Assembly (NCBI RefSeq): GCF_035582795.1
Contig: NW_027445626.1
Span: 558,001-622,000, forward strand
Origin: Mycteria americana
Lineage: Eukaryota > Chordata > Aves > Ciconiiformes > Ciconiidae
Reading direction: 5' to 3'
DNA length: 64,000 nt
The notes under the pieces were generated by a model. It saw only the letters and a list, made by a program, of their open reading frames with translations. It did not search any database and was not told the origin of the DNA. The position numbers and the translations under genes were made by a program. Of this stretch, positions 49,508-62,173 are shown piece by piece. Position 1 is the first letter of the stretch, and every line of letters begins with the position of its first letter.

Positions 49508-50220
49508 GTGGGTCCTTCCACAGCAGTCCCAGGGGGAGATGCCTCCTGCAAGGGCTGTGGGGTGTCAGTGAGGGGCACAGGCAGAGCTGGAGGGGGTGAG
49601 ACTGTGTGCTGCCACCTGTCCCATGCACCGCCCCATTGACTGCCTGGCCGTGAGTCACCAGCAGCAAGGGTTAGAAAGAGCCCAGAGGCATGGGGGGCAA
49701 GCACTGGGGCAAGGAGAGAAATGGACACTGGGGACGGCCAAGGCTGGCAGTACTCTGGGTAGTGCTGGAAGGGGCTCTGGGGCAACAGAGATGACAGCAG
49801 GCATGTGGGGCAGTAAGGTCCATCTCCGAGGTGTCAGGTCCCCAGCCTGTCCCTCTGCCCAGCCATGCCCACCCCATGGCAGGGCAGGGGCCCTGCTGTA
49901 GACCCATGGGGCAGAGAGGGAGCAGCTACAGGTGGACAGGAAACATGGGAGCTGCTCCAGGGTCAGACAAGGGGGCATGTCCCAGGGGCCAGAGGGGTAT
50001 GAGCGCTGTCTCTGAAAGGATGATGCGAGGGTGATGCTGCACCAGATGATCTCCACAGCAACGTTTCCATCACTGGGGGTGCTGCAGCCGTGCCTGGACA
50101 GTGCAGTGGGGCTGTGCTGTCAGACCAGTCCTGGGCTGGCTCAAGCAAGAGGTCTGGGGAGCACAGTGGGATCCATCACCCCTCTGCCTCTCCCTGTGCC
50201 AGCCCTGCCTCTGTCCCCAG

Positions 50221-50316
50221 GCTCCAGGAGAGCTCAGGAGCTCTTTCCCGAGGCCGTGTACGAGGAGATCGGCTACAGCCCAGTGTTGGAGAAGCAGGCA
50301 AGATTTGGTCGCTCAG
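50221..50316 (+). CDS. Right copy tail exon with YEEI
   Basis: 96 bases, phase 1-1, AVYEEIGYSPV conserved. Confidence 0.85.
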
Positions 50317-50747
50317 GTGGGTGTGTGTCCTCCCTGGATGCACATCTGCAGGACCCTTTCCCCTGGTCCCAACCCAGAGATGATCCCCTGAAGCCCCCCA
50401 CACTGTGGTCCCTACAGCGCGGGTGCGGTGTGGTCTGCGGGGACAGCATCCAGGGCATCCCTCCAGGAGAGGAGGTTTCTCCCCACCAGCTTTGCCCGTC
50501 CCAGCTGCACAGCCCCTCTCTTCCTGCCCCTGCACCCCATGTGACACCTGAGGAGTGAGGGAAGGGGCTGTCCTAGGGCAGCTCTGGGAGCACCTTTGAG
50601 ACAGTGTTTGTCCTGGGGGAGACGGTTAAATTCCCCGCCCTCCTCCTCATGCAGCCCCAGCTCTGTGGGTCCCCTTTCCCCAGCAGCGCTGACCATGAGA
50701 CAGGTCAGTGGGGCTCGCTCCATACCACCTGCTCTGCATCTCTCCAG

Positions 50748-50831
50748 GCTCCTATGCAGAGGAGTCCCTGAGCCAGCTGCAGCCCTACCCTGGGGACACC
50801 GAGGAGGAGGATGGTCTGAGATCAGCACGAG
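50748..50831 (+). CDS. Right copy tail exon 2
   Basis: 84 bases, phase 1-1, SYAEESLSQLQPYPGDTEEE. Equivalent of left exon 15. Confidence 0.8.
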
Positions 50832-51042
50832 GTAATGGAGACAGGAAGGTGTTGGTCTCCCTGTAGATATATGATGGACAGAGGTGTCATTGAGTGTCAC
50901 CATGAGAGATGGGGAGGACATGGAGGTCTCCTGTGGTGCTGCCAACACCATTGTCTCAACCCTGTGTTTCCATGTGCATCGTCCTATCCTCTGCTCTGCA
51001 GGACATATCTTCTCACTGTCTCCAGCTCCCCTCTCCTTTCAG

Positions 51043-51195
51043 ATGTTCTTGTTGTGCCTGGAGGTGACCCAGCAGATGGCTATGATGATGCCAAGGAGGT
51101 TCCTGACTTTGGGGAGGGTACTGCCCCTGAGCAGGGAGCTTGGGAAATGCCCAGGGTGCCAGAGGAGGGAGCAGGGCCCAGGGATGCACTCGGAG
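51043..51195 (+). CDS. Right copy tail exon 3
   Basis: 153 bases (147 in the left copy), in frame, with DGYDDAKEV conserved. Confidence 0.8.
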
Positions 51196-51421
51196 GTGAG
51201 AGGGAAAGATAGCGCTGCTGGTTCCTGGGGTGCTATCCCTGGTGCCACCCCTGTTGCTATGGTCCTGACACCCAAACCTCCTGGGGAGGGGGAACCTGCC
51301 GCGGGAGTTTTACTTGGAGGGACTGTGAGTAGGAGAAGGAGCCGAATGTGGTGAGAGAAGGGAGGAAGGTGATGTACAGACCCCATGGGCCATCTACAAT
51401 ATCCTGCCTTGCTGCTTGCAG

Positions 51422-51678
51422 GGGGCAGCCTGCGCTCCCGGAGAAGTGCTGGCGTCCCTGGAGCTGAAGGAGACACCTCGTCCCTGTCCCTGGGGAGCAT
51501 GGGCTATGATGATGCTGAAGAGGTGTCTGTGGCACATCCCCATGAGGACACAAAGGCTGTGACACCACAGCTTGGTGAGCAACAGTCCCTGAGCCCCAGG
51601 CCAGGAGAGCCCATCCCTGCTGTGCAGCTGGGTGCAGCCAGGAGGGAGGAGAGCTCTGTGCAGCTGGGAGAGCTGTGA
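51422..51678 (+). CDS. Right copy terminal exon
   Basis: 257 bases ending VQLGEL and TGA, with GYDDAEEV conserved. Confidence 0.8.
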
Positions 51679-51780
51679 GCACCAGGGAAACATCTCCCTT
51701 TACCACGGGCAGCAGAAACCGCCTGCAGTTTCCTCTATTTTTATTCCCGCTTTTACACTCTGTGTCCATATTGGTTCTTA

Positions 51781-51786
51781 TTAAAA
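51781..51786 (+). promoter_or_regulatory. Polyadenylation signal ATTAAA of the right copy
   Basis: Same hexamer, context and distance from the stop (about 100 bases) as in the left gene. Confidence 0.7.
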
Positions 51787-52217
51787 GTCTCTGAGGGCTT
51801 TGACCCAGAGCTGGGGCTTGCCTGCCCAGGTGTTGGGTCACCTCCCTGAGGCTGATGAGGGGGAGCAGAGAACGATGACACAGTGGTAGGCAAGGAGCAC
51901 ATCTCAGGGACAGCAGGCTCGGGGTCAGGCTGTGGGGCTGCGAGAGCCCATGGTCCCTGGGGAATAATCCTGCTGCTCACCCCAAAACACCCCAGCCATC
52001 CCCAGGGGGGATCATGGCCCACGGATTACCTCCCACAATGGTGAGGATGCAGCTCTGCTCCCCACTGTCCCAGCACAGGGTGCACAGCCACTTTCTGGGA
52101 CACACGGGCTGAGATTCCCTCTCCTCATGCTCTGCCAGGAGCCCAGTCTCCAGGGGCTGTTCCATGGGCTCCAGCCCGCACCTGCCTGAGGCTGGGGAGT
52201 CAGGGCAAAAGCAGCCC

Positions 52218-52289
52218 TGGAGATGCTGGGGATTGAACCCAGGACCTCCCACATGCGAAGCAGGCGCTCTGCCACTGAGCTACATCCCC
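52218..52289 (-). tRNA. tRNA-Ala (anticodon CGC), second copy
   Basis: Mirror copy of 1746-1817 with the same cloverleaf, G3-U70 pair, CGC anticodon and T-stem mismatch. It confirms that the duplication includes the 3' flank of the receptor gene. Confidence 0.9.
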
Positions 52290-54280
52290 TTGACACCTGC
52301 CAGCAGGAGAGACACTCTCCTCCCGTGATGTGTCTATGACGAGCACAGTCCTTTTGTCCCTTGCGTGCCCAGGGAACCTCTGCAGAAAACAGCACTTGAA
52401 CCCTTCTGAGATGGGCAAGCTGGGACTGGCTCTGTGCTGGGGCCTGATCCTGGCACAGGGCTGCACTGCAGAGTGCTGCCCCTTCAACGCCTCGGCAGGG
52501 CAATGGGGCAGAAGGAGGCTCTTGCTGCAGGTGCTGCTCCCACGCTCTGGCCCACTGCGGGATGGGTCGATGGAGAGGAGAAAACCCCTTCCCCTGAGCC
52601 TCCTCTGCCACCCAGGGCAACACCCCTCTGTGCCACATCTGTCCCCAACTCCACAGCAGGAGCAGTGCAACAGGGTGAGGGAAATGCCCTGCCTGGGGTG
52701 AGGTGCCTGCAGGCTCCGATGGCATCCCAGGGCATGCTGTGGAGGGGACGTGGTGGCAGAAATCTTATACCCCCTTCTCCAGGCACCAGGTCTCCCCCTG
52801 CAGCCCTCTGTTCCCCAGCATCCCTGGAGGTGACTTGAAGAGCAGGCTTCCATCTCCATGGGTGGGCATGGGGGTTGGGCTCAGGGACCTTCCCATTCCT
52901 TCAGCACTGATGACTGTCCTGGCAGCAAAGCCCTGGGACAGCCCTGGCTGGGGTCTGTGTGGCAGGGTGGGTGACTGTGTTCAGCTGGTACTCAAAGGCT
53001 GATGGTTTGACCACATGCAGGGATGGTGTCCTCATGGTGGCACAGCTGGGACAATTGTGTTGCCCAATGCCATAGATTTTTCCCTGCTGAGCCCCTGCCT
53101 GGCATGGGGGTTTGGGGGAATCAAAAGCAGACCACAGTGCCTGTGAACTTCTGGAGTGGTTGAGTGGAGTTAAGGGGATGGACTGCTCACCTCTTCCGCT
53201 TTGCACACATGACCCCAAAACCCATCCTCAGCAATGACTCTCCCATTCTTGCTCAAGAAAGGCCTAGAAGGACTCTTCTGGAGCAGTGATAATCCTGCAG
53301 GCATTACCCCTGCAGCCAAGCGTGTTTGAGCTCATGCTCAAAGCTGACAAGACAGTAACTGTGCTTGGACAGACAGTCTCTCCCTCTCACCACCTCTCAC
53401 TTGCGCTCAGTCACAACAAAAGGCAGACTTCTCTGCAGGTGCATCCCTAAGGAGCCAGCTGTGAGGCAGCAGAACTGCACGGGGTTAGAACATGCACGTT
53501 GCTATGCGACTGTAGTCCAGCATGTGCCATTCCTTGCCCTGACTGGGGAGAGGCTGAGGCTGGAGACAGAGGGAGATGTGCTGGGTCACAGCTGTCACTG
53601 TGTTCCTGAGGGGCGAGCAGGGCTCCCTAGCAGCAAGAGGTTGCAAGAGGGGAGCCCAGCAGCTTGTTGGAGCTCATGAGCAGGTCTTTCTTCCTCTGTG
53701 CAGGGACTGATGGCTGTGAGGGGCTGCAGCTGGTCTAGCCAGTGCAGTCTGGTGGGTGAGTCTATTTGGGCACGGCTTTGCCAGCTGTCCTTGACACATC
53801 AGAGGTCTCACTGTGACAGACCTCTGGAGGGAGGATGCTGCCATTCAGGCCTCATCTCCAGGGAGTGGATCTCCCTGGGACTGGGGTCACAGTGGCCTCC
53901 CCCATGGGCAGTATGCTCTGGTCTGCAAGCTGAGGTCCAGGTGCAGGATGTGTGTGAGGAGGGGAGCAGTCTGTGCACCATCAAGACTGACAAAGAGGAG
54001 AGAGACAAGGTCTTTGCAGAGACCACACAAAGGAAAGGTGCCAATTGCTGTGGAGCAGGGAAGGAGGGACAGATGGAGAGCACCCCAAAGAAGCACTGAA
54101 TGGAGAGTCCTGTTGAGGCGAAGACTGGGGACTTGTGCAGCAAGAGGAAGGCTCCTTCTAACCTGCAGATCTGCAGCTACCGTGCAGGGGCAGTGCTCTG
54201 GCAAGAGGTGAAGGAGCAAGGAGGGCCAGGGTAGGCTGGAAGAAGCAGGCAGGCTCTGCAGAAAACTGAGCGAGTATACC
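52290..54280. other. Duplicated 3' flank, no gene recognised
   Basis: Inverted copy of the first 1.7 kb of the window up to about 54020, then sequence whose counterpart lies off the left edge. No exon is supported. Confidence 0.45.
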
Positions 54281-54283
54281 ACT

Positions 54284-54356
54284 GTATCAGCCCAGGGCTC
54301 AACCAGGGACCTTTAGATCTTCAGTCTAATGCTCTGCCAGCTGAGCTACTTCAGAC
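54284..54356 (-). tRNA. tRNA-Phe-like gene (anticodon GAA), probably a pseudogene
   Basis: The minus strand gives a good D arm (TAGCTCAGCTGG, box A) and an anticodon arm TTAGACTGAAGATCTAA with loop CTGAAGA and anticodon GAA. The 5' acceptor strand GTCTGAA has no matching 3' strand (CTGATAC), and box B is altered (GGTTGAGCC). The body matches tRNA-Phe but the acceptor stem cannot pair, so it is likely non-functional. Confidence 0.7.
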
Positions 54357-54799
54357 CTGCCCCAGCAGCCCTTGTCCCAATTCCACCCCTGCCAGGCCAC
54401 AGGCTGACACACATGAGGAGCATTCCTTGGCAAGGGTCCCAGGGAAGAGCTGTTCCTGGCCCTGGGCAGAGGGACCTGTCCTCTCCCTGCCTCCATGGCC
54501 AGGTGGGCTCCAGATTTGGGTGGAGACCAGCTTACACTGGGCATGCCAAAATGTGTGTGGGACTTCAGTCCAAACGTGACAGTGGCAAAGCAGGTGGGCA
54601 GGCCAGGCACGTGTAACTGCAAAGGCTGAGGGTGGAAGAAGTGTGGGGCTCTTGGAAGACCTTATCTCCTTCCCCATGGAAGGCCTCCTCCCCACCCTAT
54701 TTTCCCCAGCTGAACTTCACTCCTTTATTCCCAACTCTTCTACCTCCTCCCCTCTGAGCAGCGCTAGGCCATGGGGAAGGGGGGTTGTGGTCAGTCCAG

Positions 54800-55395
54800 A
54801 ACACTTCCTGCCTGCTGCTCCTTCCTTCTCCCACTTTTCCCATGGGGTCCCTCCTACAGGCTGCAGTCCTTCAAGATGAACCTGCTCCACTCTGTGCTCT
54901 CCACAGGCCACAGTTCTTTCAGGAATTACCCAAATTCTCCAGCATTGCGTCCTCCACGGACTGCAGGGCTTACCTTGTCCACCATGGTCTTCTCCATAGG
55001 CTGCAGGAAAATACCTGCTGTGCTGTGGTATTCTGCTTGGGCTGCAGGGGAATATCTGCTCTGGTGCCTGGACCACCGAGGGGGTGGTTCTCCTCCCTCT
55101 TCATTGACCATAGTGTTGCAGGGCTGTTTCTTACATGTTTTTTTTCCACTAACTCCTATTCCAGTCTGGCAATTGTGCCCCTTCTTAAATACATTTTCAC
55201 ACCAGTTCCACCAGCTTTGTTGCTGGGCTCAGTTTTGGCCAGCGGTGGGTCTATTTTGGAGGTGGCTGGACCCAGCCCTGTCTGGCATGGAGGCAGCCCT
55301 TGGTCTTCTCTCACAGAGGTCACACATGCAGCCTCCTCGCTACCAAAACATGGTCATGGACACCAATGCACTGTGTAAATCTTTGCCTTGCTAAA
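54800..55395. repeat. Dispersed avian repeat, probably LTR-derived
   Basis: Phrases such as TCTCCATAGGCTGCAGGAAA, GGGGAATATCTGCTCTGGTG and CAGCGGTGGGTCTATTTTGG resemble a widespread avian interspersed repeat. The class is uncertain; assignment rests on recall of repeat text. Confidence 0.45.
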
Positions 55396-55599
55396 TGGTG
55401 TCCCCTGCTCTTCCCTCATCAAGAAATCCAGCCTAGTTGCTGGGGAGGAAGAGAGAGCAAGAGAGAAGGCCTTGATGCTGTGAAAGCACTCTTCCGCAAA
55501 TAGCTACAACACTGGTGTATTATAACACTGTGGTCACTGTCCTGGTTTTGGCTGGGTTAGAGTTAATTTTCTTCTTGTGGGGGTGGTTACAGCAATGGA

Positions 55600-56654
55600 A
55601 GCAGAATAATTGGCAGCACAGAGGCAAACCCATCTGGGCTGCAGCATTGTGGCAAAATATTGCTGCCTGTGTAGAGAACCTGGTGGTAAAAGTATGTCAC
55701 GTAGATGCTCACGTACCCAAGAGTCGGGCCACTGAGGAACATCAAAACAACCAGCAGGTGGATCAGGCTGCTAAGACTGAAGTGGCTCAGGTGGATCTGG
55801 ACTGGCAACATAAGGGTGAATTATTTATAGCTCGGTGGGCCCATGACACCTCAGGCCATCAAGGAAGAGATGCAACATATAGATGGGCTCACGATTGAGG
55901 GGTGGGCTTGACCATGGACACTATTGCATGGGTCATCCATGAATGTGAAACATGCACTGCAATTAAACAATCCAAGCTGTTAAAGCCTCTGTGGTATGGA
56001 GGGCGATGGCTGAAATATAAATATGGGGAGGCCTGGCAGATCGATTATATCACACTCCCACAAACCCAGCAAGTGCTTACAATGGTGGAAGCAACCACCG
56101 GATGGCTGGAAACATATGCTGTGCCCCATGCCACTGCCCGGAACACTATCCTGGGCCTTGAAAAGCAAGTCCTATGGCGACATGGCACCCCAGAGAGAAT
56201 TGAGACAGAGAACGGGACTCATTTTTGAAACAACCTCATAGACACCTGGGCCAAAGAGCATGGCATTGAGTGGGTGTATCACATCCCCTATCATGCACCA
56301 GCCTCCGGGAAAATCAAACGATACAATGGACTGTTAAAGACAACACTGTGAGCAATGGGTGGTGGGACATTCAAACATTGGGATGCACATTTAGCAAAGG
56401 CCACGTCATTAGTTAATACTAGGGGATCTGCCAGTCGAGCTGGCCCTGCCCTATCGGAACTTCTACACACTGTCGAAGGGGATAAGGTCCCTGTAGTGCA
56501 CATAAAAAACATGCTGGGGAAGACAGTCTGGGTTACTCCTGCCTCGGGCAAAGGCAAGCCCATTCATGGGATTGCTTTTGCTCAAGGACCCGGGGGCACT
56601 TGGTGGGTAATGCCAAAGTATGGGAAGTCCGATGTATACCTCAAGGGGATTTGA
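55600..56654 (+). pseudogene. pol: ERVL pol remnant: RNase H end and integrase
   Basis: The RNase H tail (CHVDAHVPKS) leads into the integrase zinc-binding segment (H-x-H ... CETC), then the core beginning WQIDYITLP. Reading is broken by stops at about 55896 and 56226. Two catalytic positions are altered: the second acidic site reads ETENGTHF rather than the usual TDNG, and the final glutamate position reads SGKIKRYNG. This is an inactive relic. Confidence 0.85.
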
Positions 56655-57084
56655 TTTTGGGTGAGAATAGCCAATGAACTAAATGGTTTGATGTCACTTG
56701 CTATATAATACTGTATGTCATCACTTTTATGGTGACTATACACCATATCAATGGTATTTCAGTAAGGATCACCCAGATTAATGAAGAATGAGCTTTGATG
56801 AAACCAAGCAAAGTGCAGCAGTGATGGAACGAGAACTGGCTTCAGCATGCAACAATGCAACACCACGCACCATCTCTCCTGCCCTGAAAGACTGTTATGA
56901 CAGATAGAGCCCAAAGTCATGGACTAAATGAACTCAATGGACATTGTAGAGGGATGGCCCATAGACCAAGGGAATGATAGCTGTGTGTATATATCTAGAG
57001 ACAGGGAAAGTGGTGGTGATTAATTGTATTAGAAAGGGTAGAACCTGGGCATGACATAGATGGTATAGAATAAGGGGTGAACAC

Positions 57085-57662
57085 TGTCCTGGTTTCGGCT
57101 GGGATAGAGTTAATTTGCTTCCTAGTAGCTGGTGTAGTGTTGTGTTTTGGATTTTAGTATGAGAATAATATTGATAACACGCTGATGTTTTGGCTGTTGC
57201 TAAGTGGTGTTTACGCCAATCAAGGACTTTTCAGCTTCCCATGCTCTGCCAGGTGCAAAAGAAGTTGGGAGGGGACACAGCCAGGAGAGTTGATCCAAAC
57301 TGACCAAAGGGCTATTCCATACCATATGATGTCATGCTCAGTATATAAACTGGGGTGAGTTGGCTGGGGAGCAGGGGTCACTGCTTGGGGACTGGCTGGG
57401 CTTCGGTCGGCAGGTGGTGAGCAGTTGTATCAGGTTTTTTTTCCTTGGGTTTTGTTCCTCTCTTTCTCTCTTATTGTTTTCCTTCTCATTACAATTTATT
57501 ATTACTATTTAGTTTTTGTTGTTCAAATTATTAAACTGTTCTTATCTCAGCTCATGAGTATTCTTACTTTTGCTCTTCCGATTCTCTCCCCCATCCCACC
57601 AGGGAGGGTAGGGTGAACGAGAGTCTGTGAGGTACTTAATTGCCAACTGGGACTAAACCACA
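57085..57662 (+). mobile_element. ERVL-type 3' LTR
   Basis: TGTCCTGGTTTCGGCTGGGA onward, TATATAAACTGG near 57343, ending AAACCACA. Close relative of 35589-36169 in the same orientation. Confidence 0.85.
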
Positions 57663-57960
57663 ATAAAGGCTTGACTAAAGTCCAAGTAGACAACATGCAC
57701 AGCCTTCCCCTCATCCACTAAGCGGTTCGCCTTGTCATAGAAGGAGATCAGGTTAGCCAAACAGGACCTGCCTTTCATAAACCCACGCTGACTGGGCCTG
57801 CTCACCTGCTAAACTCCAGTCAACTGGCACCTTCCCTCTTAGCCAGGACTGCTGAGAAAGGATTGAAAGATGCTTGGTGGGGACTTCTGCCAGCTCCCTC
57901 AGTACTCTTGGGTGGATCCCATTCAGCCCCATAGACTTGTGTGTGTCTCAGTGGTGTAGC
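57663..57960 (-). mobile_element. CR1-type LINE fragment
   Basis: Reverse complement of the CR1 segment at 32020-32290, extending about 40 bases further (CTACTTGGACTTTAGTCAAG on the minus strand). Confidence 0.8.
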
Positions 57961-58329
57961 AGATCACTAACCATTTCCCCTTGGATTATGAGTGCAACAG
58001 TGGGAGATTTGTCGGCTCATTCCCTCCATGGTCTCTTCAGTGATGGCTCTCAGTGGGGACCACTAACAACCTCAGAAACTTGGAGGTTTGCTGCTGACTT
58101 TTACTTCTCTAGAGGCCAGTTCGTTCTACTTTTAGTATCTGCAGTTCAGGAACTTGGCACCACAGGGCTCATTCACATACAAAATGCCCTAAGAAGCCAA
58201 GTCTCTGGGCATAATCTTCTTAATTCCCCAGTTCTTATGTGGTTAATTAGAGAGATTTCAGAAGTGAAAAGATTTCAATACTCAAAAACAGTAAGAAAGG
58301 ATTTCTTTTTCTTCCCCTTTTCTTCATTT

Positions 58330-59920
58330 GTCTGCTGACACATTAAGGGCTATCAGCAATCTCCAAATCACATTGAAAGTGAACATATTCAAGACTGAAT
58401 ACGTAGAGAAGGCAAGGCCCTGTGTGGCAGACACTCTATGGGCAACCTTTGTCCCTCCCTCCAACCCCACATGTCTCTCATCAGGCACCTGGGATTTACA
58501 GCACCTTTGTTCACATCTGAGCTTTCTCCACTACAGTCTGTAGCTGCATGTTTCAGCCCATTGGCACCAGTTTCCACCTGCTTTGCTTGGGGAACGAGCT
58601 GCACCCAGACACAGAAGGATGTTTCTTAATTGCCAAAAAACAGAAACAAATGAAGGCACAGTGCAATAATAAAAAAAAAAAAGGCACTCCTCTGCTGTCT
58701 ATGAAGTGCACAGTACTTCCCCCAAAGTCCACTCTCCACAGTGGATAGCCTTAGACCTATAGAAAACACATTTTTGTGTCAAGCACAGATCCCAAGAAAC
58801 CCCAAAGCACTCCCTGCCTCAGGCTCTGTCCATATTCAGTCTTGGCACACAGTGAGTCCCACGCTGAACTCACGAGCTCCCTCAATCCACAGCGGGAAGC
58901 AAAGACACAAAGTGTACAAAAGGCTCTCTTTTGACTAGCCAAACCTGCATTCATGCCAACATCTCTGGGTTACAGGACCATGTTCTTTGTAGCCTCTGCA
59001 GCATCCAGACCTACTCATTCCTCATTCTCCTCCAGCGCTGGACAGCTTGGGTGCAATTGTCCAGGCTTCCTTTTCTACTCAAGAGAAAGCAATCCGTTGT
59101 CTCCACTGAGATGCTTTGCCCTACCCTGCCTGTCCAACAGCTCCTGCTCCAGAAATGCTCCCAGCAGCCCTGGGTCACATTTTGTGGTACCATGTCAGGG
59201 CTTCAGCTACTTCCGCGTATCTTGGAGGCAGGGGCCACCTCTGTGTGGGCAACTGTATCAACCCTTGAATGAAGATGTTAAGCAGGAGCTGAGATGTATG
59301 CAGAAAAGGCCTGGGTGTACTAAGTGTATAAGAAGTCTTCCTTTTCAGAACTTTGATGCTGCTCTGTAAATTCTCACGATTTTTCCATAGGCCATGAACG
59401 TGGACCAGCGAGCTGATGGCACTTTCTCTCCCTCTATGTAAATAGAGATTGATACATCCAGTCCCTTCTGACTGGTAATTTTGACTTTGCTCAAGTAGCC
59501 CCTGATTTGAATCCTATCCAGCATTGGCTGTTTCCTTCCAGAGTCCTGCCTTGAGGCACAAAGGCCTGGGAGACCTTGCTGGTGATAACTGAGGCAAAGA
59601 GCACACTAAATATTTCCGATCTATCTACACCTGCTCCTACTAAATTTAGGAGTGATCCCATATTATCTTTGCCTCTTCTTTAACTCTCCCTGAAGTAGTA
59701 TCAGCTCATTATGGTGCCCTTGAATTTACTTTCAAGTTTCAACTGAGATTTGTTATAGACCAATTCTATTGTGGGAGGATGCTGTCCTTGAAGACCAGAT
59801 GTACTGAGCTGTGCTGCCATTCAGTGCTGCTGACCATTGGATCCCCACTAGAACTGCCCAGAACAGGCCAAAGTCTGCTCCTCTGATGTCTGGCATCTGC
59901 AGTCTCCTATTTTCCTTCCT
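58330..59920. other. Duplication-unit sequence, no gene recognised
   Basis: Mostly inverted copy of 29.6-31.7 kb, including a poly-A-rich patch at 58665-58683. CR1-like text is visible near 59470-59560 (minus sense). Confidence 0.45.
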
Positions 59921-60460
59921 CAGTCCCCTCAGGAGCTGGGATCCAATATTTTAGGGTGACAAGAGCCAAGACTTACAATGATCTTCACACCTCTGACCAG
60001 ATCTTCCTTGCTGGCAAGTGTCAGACCCAGGCTTGCCTTACTTTTGTTGGCCCACCTGGCATCTGTGCTAAGCAGTAGTCCCAAGAAACTCCAGAAGCTG
60101 CCTGGACTGTTTGCATGCTGCTGTGTGCCCCTTCCAGAAAATGCCAGGGTCATTAAAATCCCCAGCGAGGCCCAGGCTTCTACATCCAGAGACTCCCTGG
60201 CGGTGCTTAGAAAAGACTGTGCCCCCTTCTCCACCCTGACTGGGGGTTCCTCATCTCCCACCACAATGTCACTTTTACTGGCCCCTCCTCTGATCCTCAC
60301 TCACAAGAGCTCAACAAAGTTTTCACTTGCCCACATGGAGGAGCTCCACAAATCCCAGCAGCTTCTTCACTTTGAGAGAAACCCCACAGCTGAGCCTTCC
60401 AGCCCACCTATCCTGAAAAGCCTGTACCCATCCATTGCAGCACCCCAAGCTGTGTGACTT
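59920..60460. other. Possible retrotransposon-derived block, unclassified
   Basis: Present here but not in the 29-30 kb counterpart, so likely an insertion. A minus-strand open segment has no domain I can name. Confidence 0.35.
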
Positions 60461-61640
60461 GTTCTACCACGCCTTGGCAGTTACTCCATCGACGCCAAGA
60501 AGCACAGGCTCCAGCTCGTCCTGGCTCTGCCCCTGGCTGAGGGCAAGGGTGCACATTTGGGCTGCAGCACCTCAGGGGAAACCTGGTAGCAAGCTTCCAA
60601 AACCCCGTGTGTGCAAAGGCTTTGCCTCAGAGCAGAGACATGCCAGGGTGGACAGCAGATGGAAGACTAAAGCTGAAATTGGATGCCAAGAGAGTGAGGC
60701 AACCCTGCTGTCCCCAGGGACAGAGAGAAACAGGGCTGGGAAATGCAGCCCTGGAAAGAAACGGGTTTACTTCAGTGGTGTCTCTGCTGCCCCTGAGGGT
60801 GGATGGGAAGGTGATCTCCATGAATGACAAGGTGCTGCTGACAGGCCCACTGTCAAAACTGTTGGTCCGTTCCTTGGCTGTATCCTCAAGGGGGTGACTA
60901 AAGGTTGGTGGAGGAAATAACCAGCAGTGTGAGAATGTAGTCACACCAGTGGAGACCCCAGTGTGATGTGCCTTGTGTTCCTGGACTGCCCTACGTCTCC
61001 TGGGTAGAGAAGGGACAGACCTTGCCACAGTGCAGTGGTGACAATCCGTGGCTTGCACAAAGGCACCGAAGCTGTCTGCAGTGCTGTCCGGGGTGTCCGT
61101 CACATTCTTGCTCTGAATGGGGATGGCTTTCCTGGGCTGTACCTGCCAGCCGCATGTCGTTCTGTGCCAGAGCCTTGGCATCTCATATAACACTACAGGC
61201 CTCTATTTGCACATTAAATAGAGTAACTGTCCAGAATTTGATTAAGCAATGTGGGGATGAAAACCGTTGTTATAGTCAGTGGAGATCTAGGCAAGCCAGC
61301 TGAAGGAAAAGACAGAGAAACGCAGCTCTCCCTATGACACAGGACACTATTTGGTCAGGAGGCAGTGTAGGCTGCCAGAAGATAGTAAATAGGGGCAGGT
61401 GCAGCTGTCTTGCACATGCCTTGGGCAACCTCTGGTACCTCAAACCTCACCAGATATTTCATCTAAACAGCCACCTCCTGCCCTACCTCTTCATCATTTA
61501 CCACGGGAGCTGAGACAAGGACCTCACATGCAGGTGCCTCTTTAACGGAGGCCTCAACTGAGGCAAGAGGAATGCCGCCTTCTGTGGGTTTGTGACAGGC
61601 ATGGGAGGGAGCTGGGTCCCCCTCCAGCGCTAACAATAGA
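60461..61640. other. Duplication-unit sequence
   Basis: Diverged inverted counterpart of 28.5-29.6 kb. No gene recognised. Confidence 0.4.
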
Positions 61641-62094
61641 AATGCAGGCTGAGATGCCTCAATTGACTCAGCTGAATCCCTTCCCTCAGCAGGAGTAAAG
61701 AAGATCCCTGCCTGTCATTGTCTGGCTGTCCTGCCGAATAAGAAGACAAAAAAGGTGATTTTTAGACCTAACTCTGTCTCCGAGAGGAGCAATGCCACTG
61801 CAGGAAAGAAGTGTCTCTCTGCAGCTGAGGGAGGGAACATTCAGCCTCTTTCACAGCAGGTTCCCCTGGAGCCCCAGGGACACCTGGAGGGAGCCCAGAG
61901 GGGCAGAGGAAGTGCTGCCTTGGGCTGCTCCTCTGCTGCTCAGCTGGGCCGGGCTCCTGGGATGCAGGGAGCTCCTGGCAAGCGGGCAGCACTGCAGAGA
62001 GACAGCTCTGCCCAGGAGCGGCTCCTCCAGAAAGTGCAGCAGGGCTGAGGGCAGTGCCTGCAGGCACCGAGGGGAGACGAGTGCGGCAGAGAGA

Positions 62095-62167
62095 GCTTAA
62101 AGGCAGTGTGGGGTGGGAGGACAGAGCTGAGCTTGTTCACAGAGAAATCTTCACAGCATGTGACACA
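62095..62167 (+). promoter_or_regulatory. Predicted 5' non-coding exon of an OR gene beyond the window
   Basis: GAGAGAGCTTAAAGGCAGTG (about 62090-62110) matches the TATA-like region of the left unit, and the exon ends before GTAAGT at 62168-62173. It is plus-strand, so the coding exon should follow at about 64.6 kb. Confidence 0.45.
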
Positions 62168-62173
62168 GTAAGT

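Larger units (their letters stand above)
55538..57662 (+). mobile_element. ERVL-type provirus remnant (pol fragment plus 3' LTR)
   Basis: A stub of LTR 5' end (TGTCCTGGTTTTGGCTGGGT, about 50 bases) is followed by about 1.1 kb of pol and then the LTR at 57085-57662. gag, protease and most of the reverse transcriptase are absent. Confidence 0.85.

Noticed and set aside
53698-54099. Possible small coding gene (VCEEGSSLCTIK...) in the duplicated 3' flank
   Set aside because: The two copies differ at several amino acids in a short span, no exon ends are convincing and no family is recognised.
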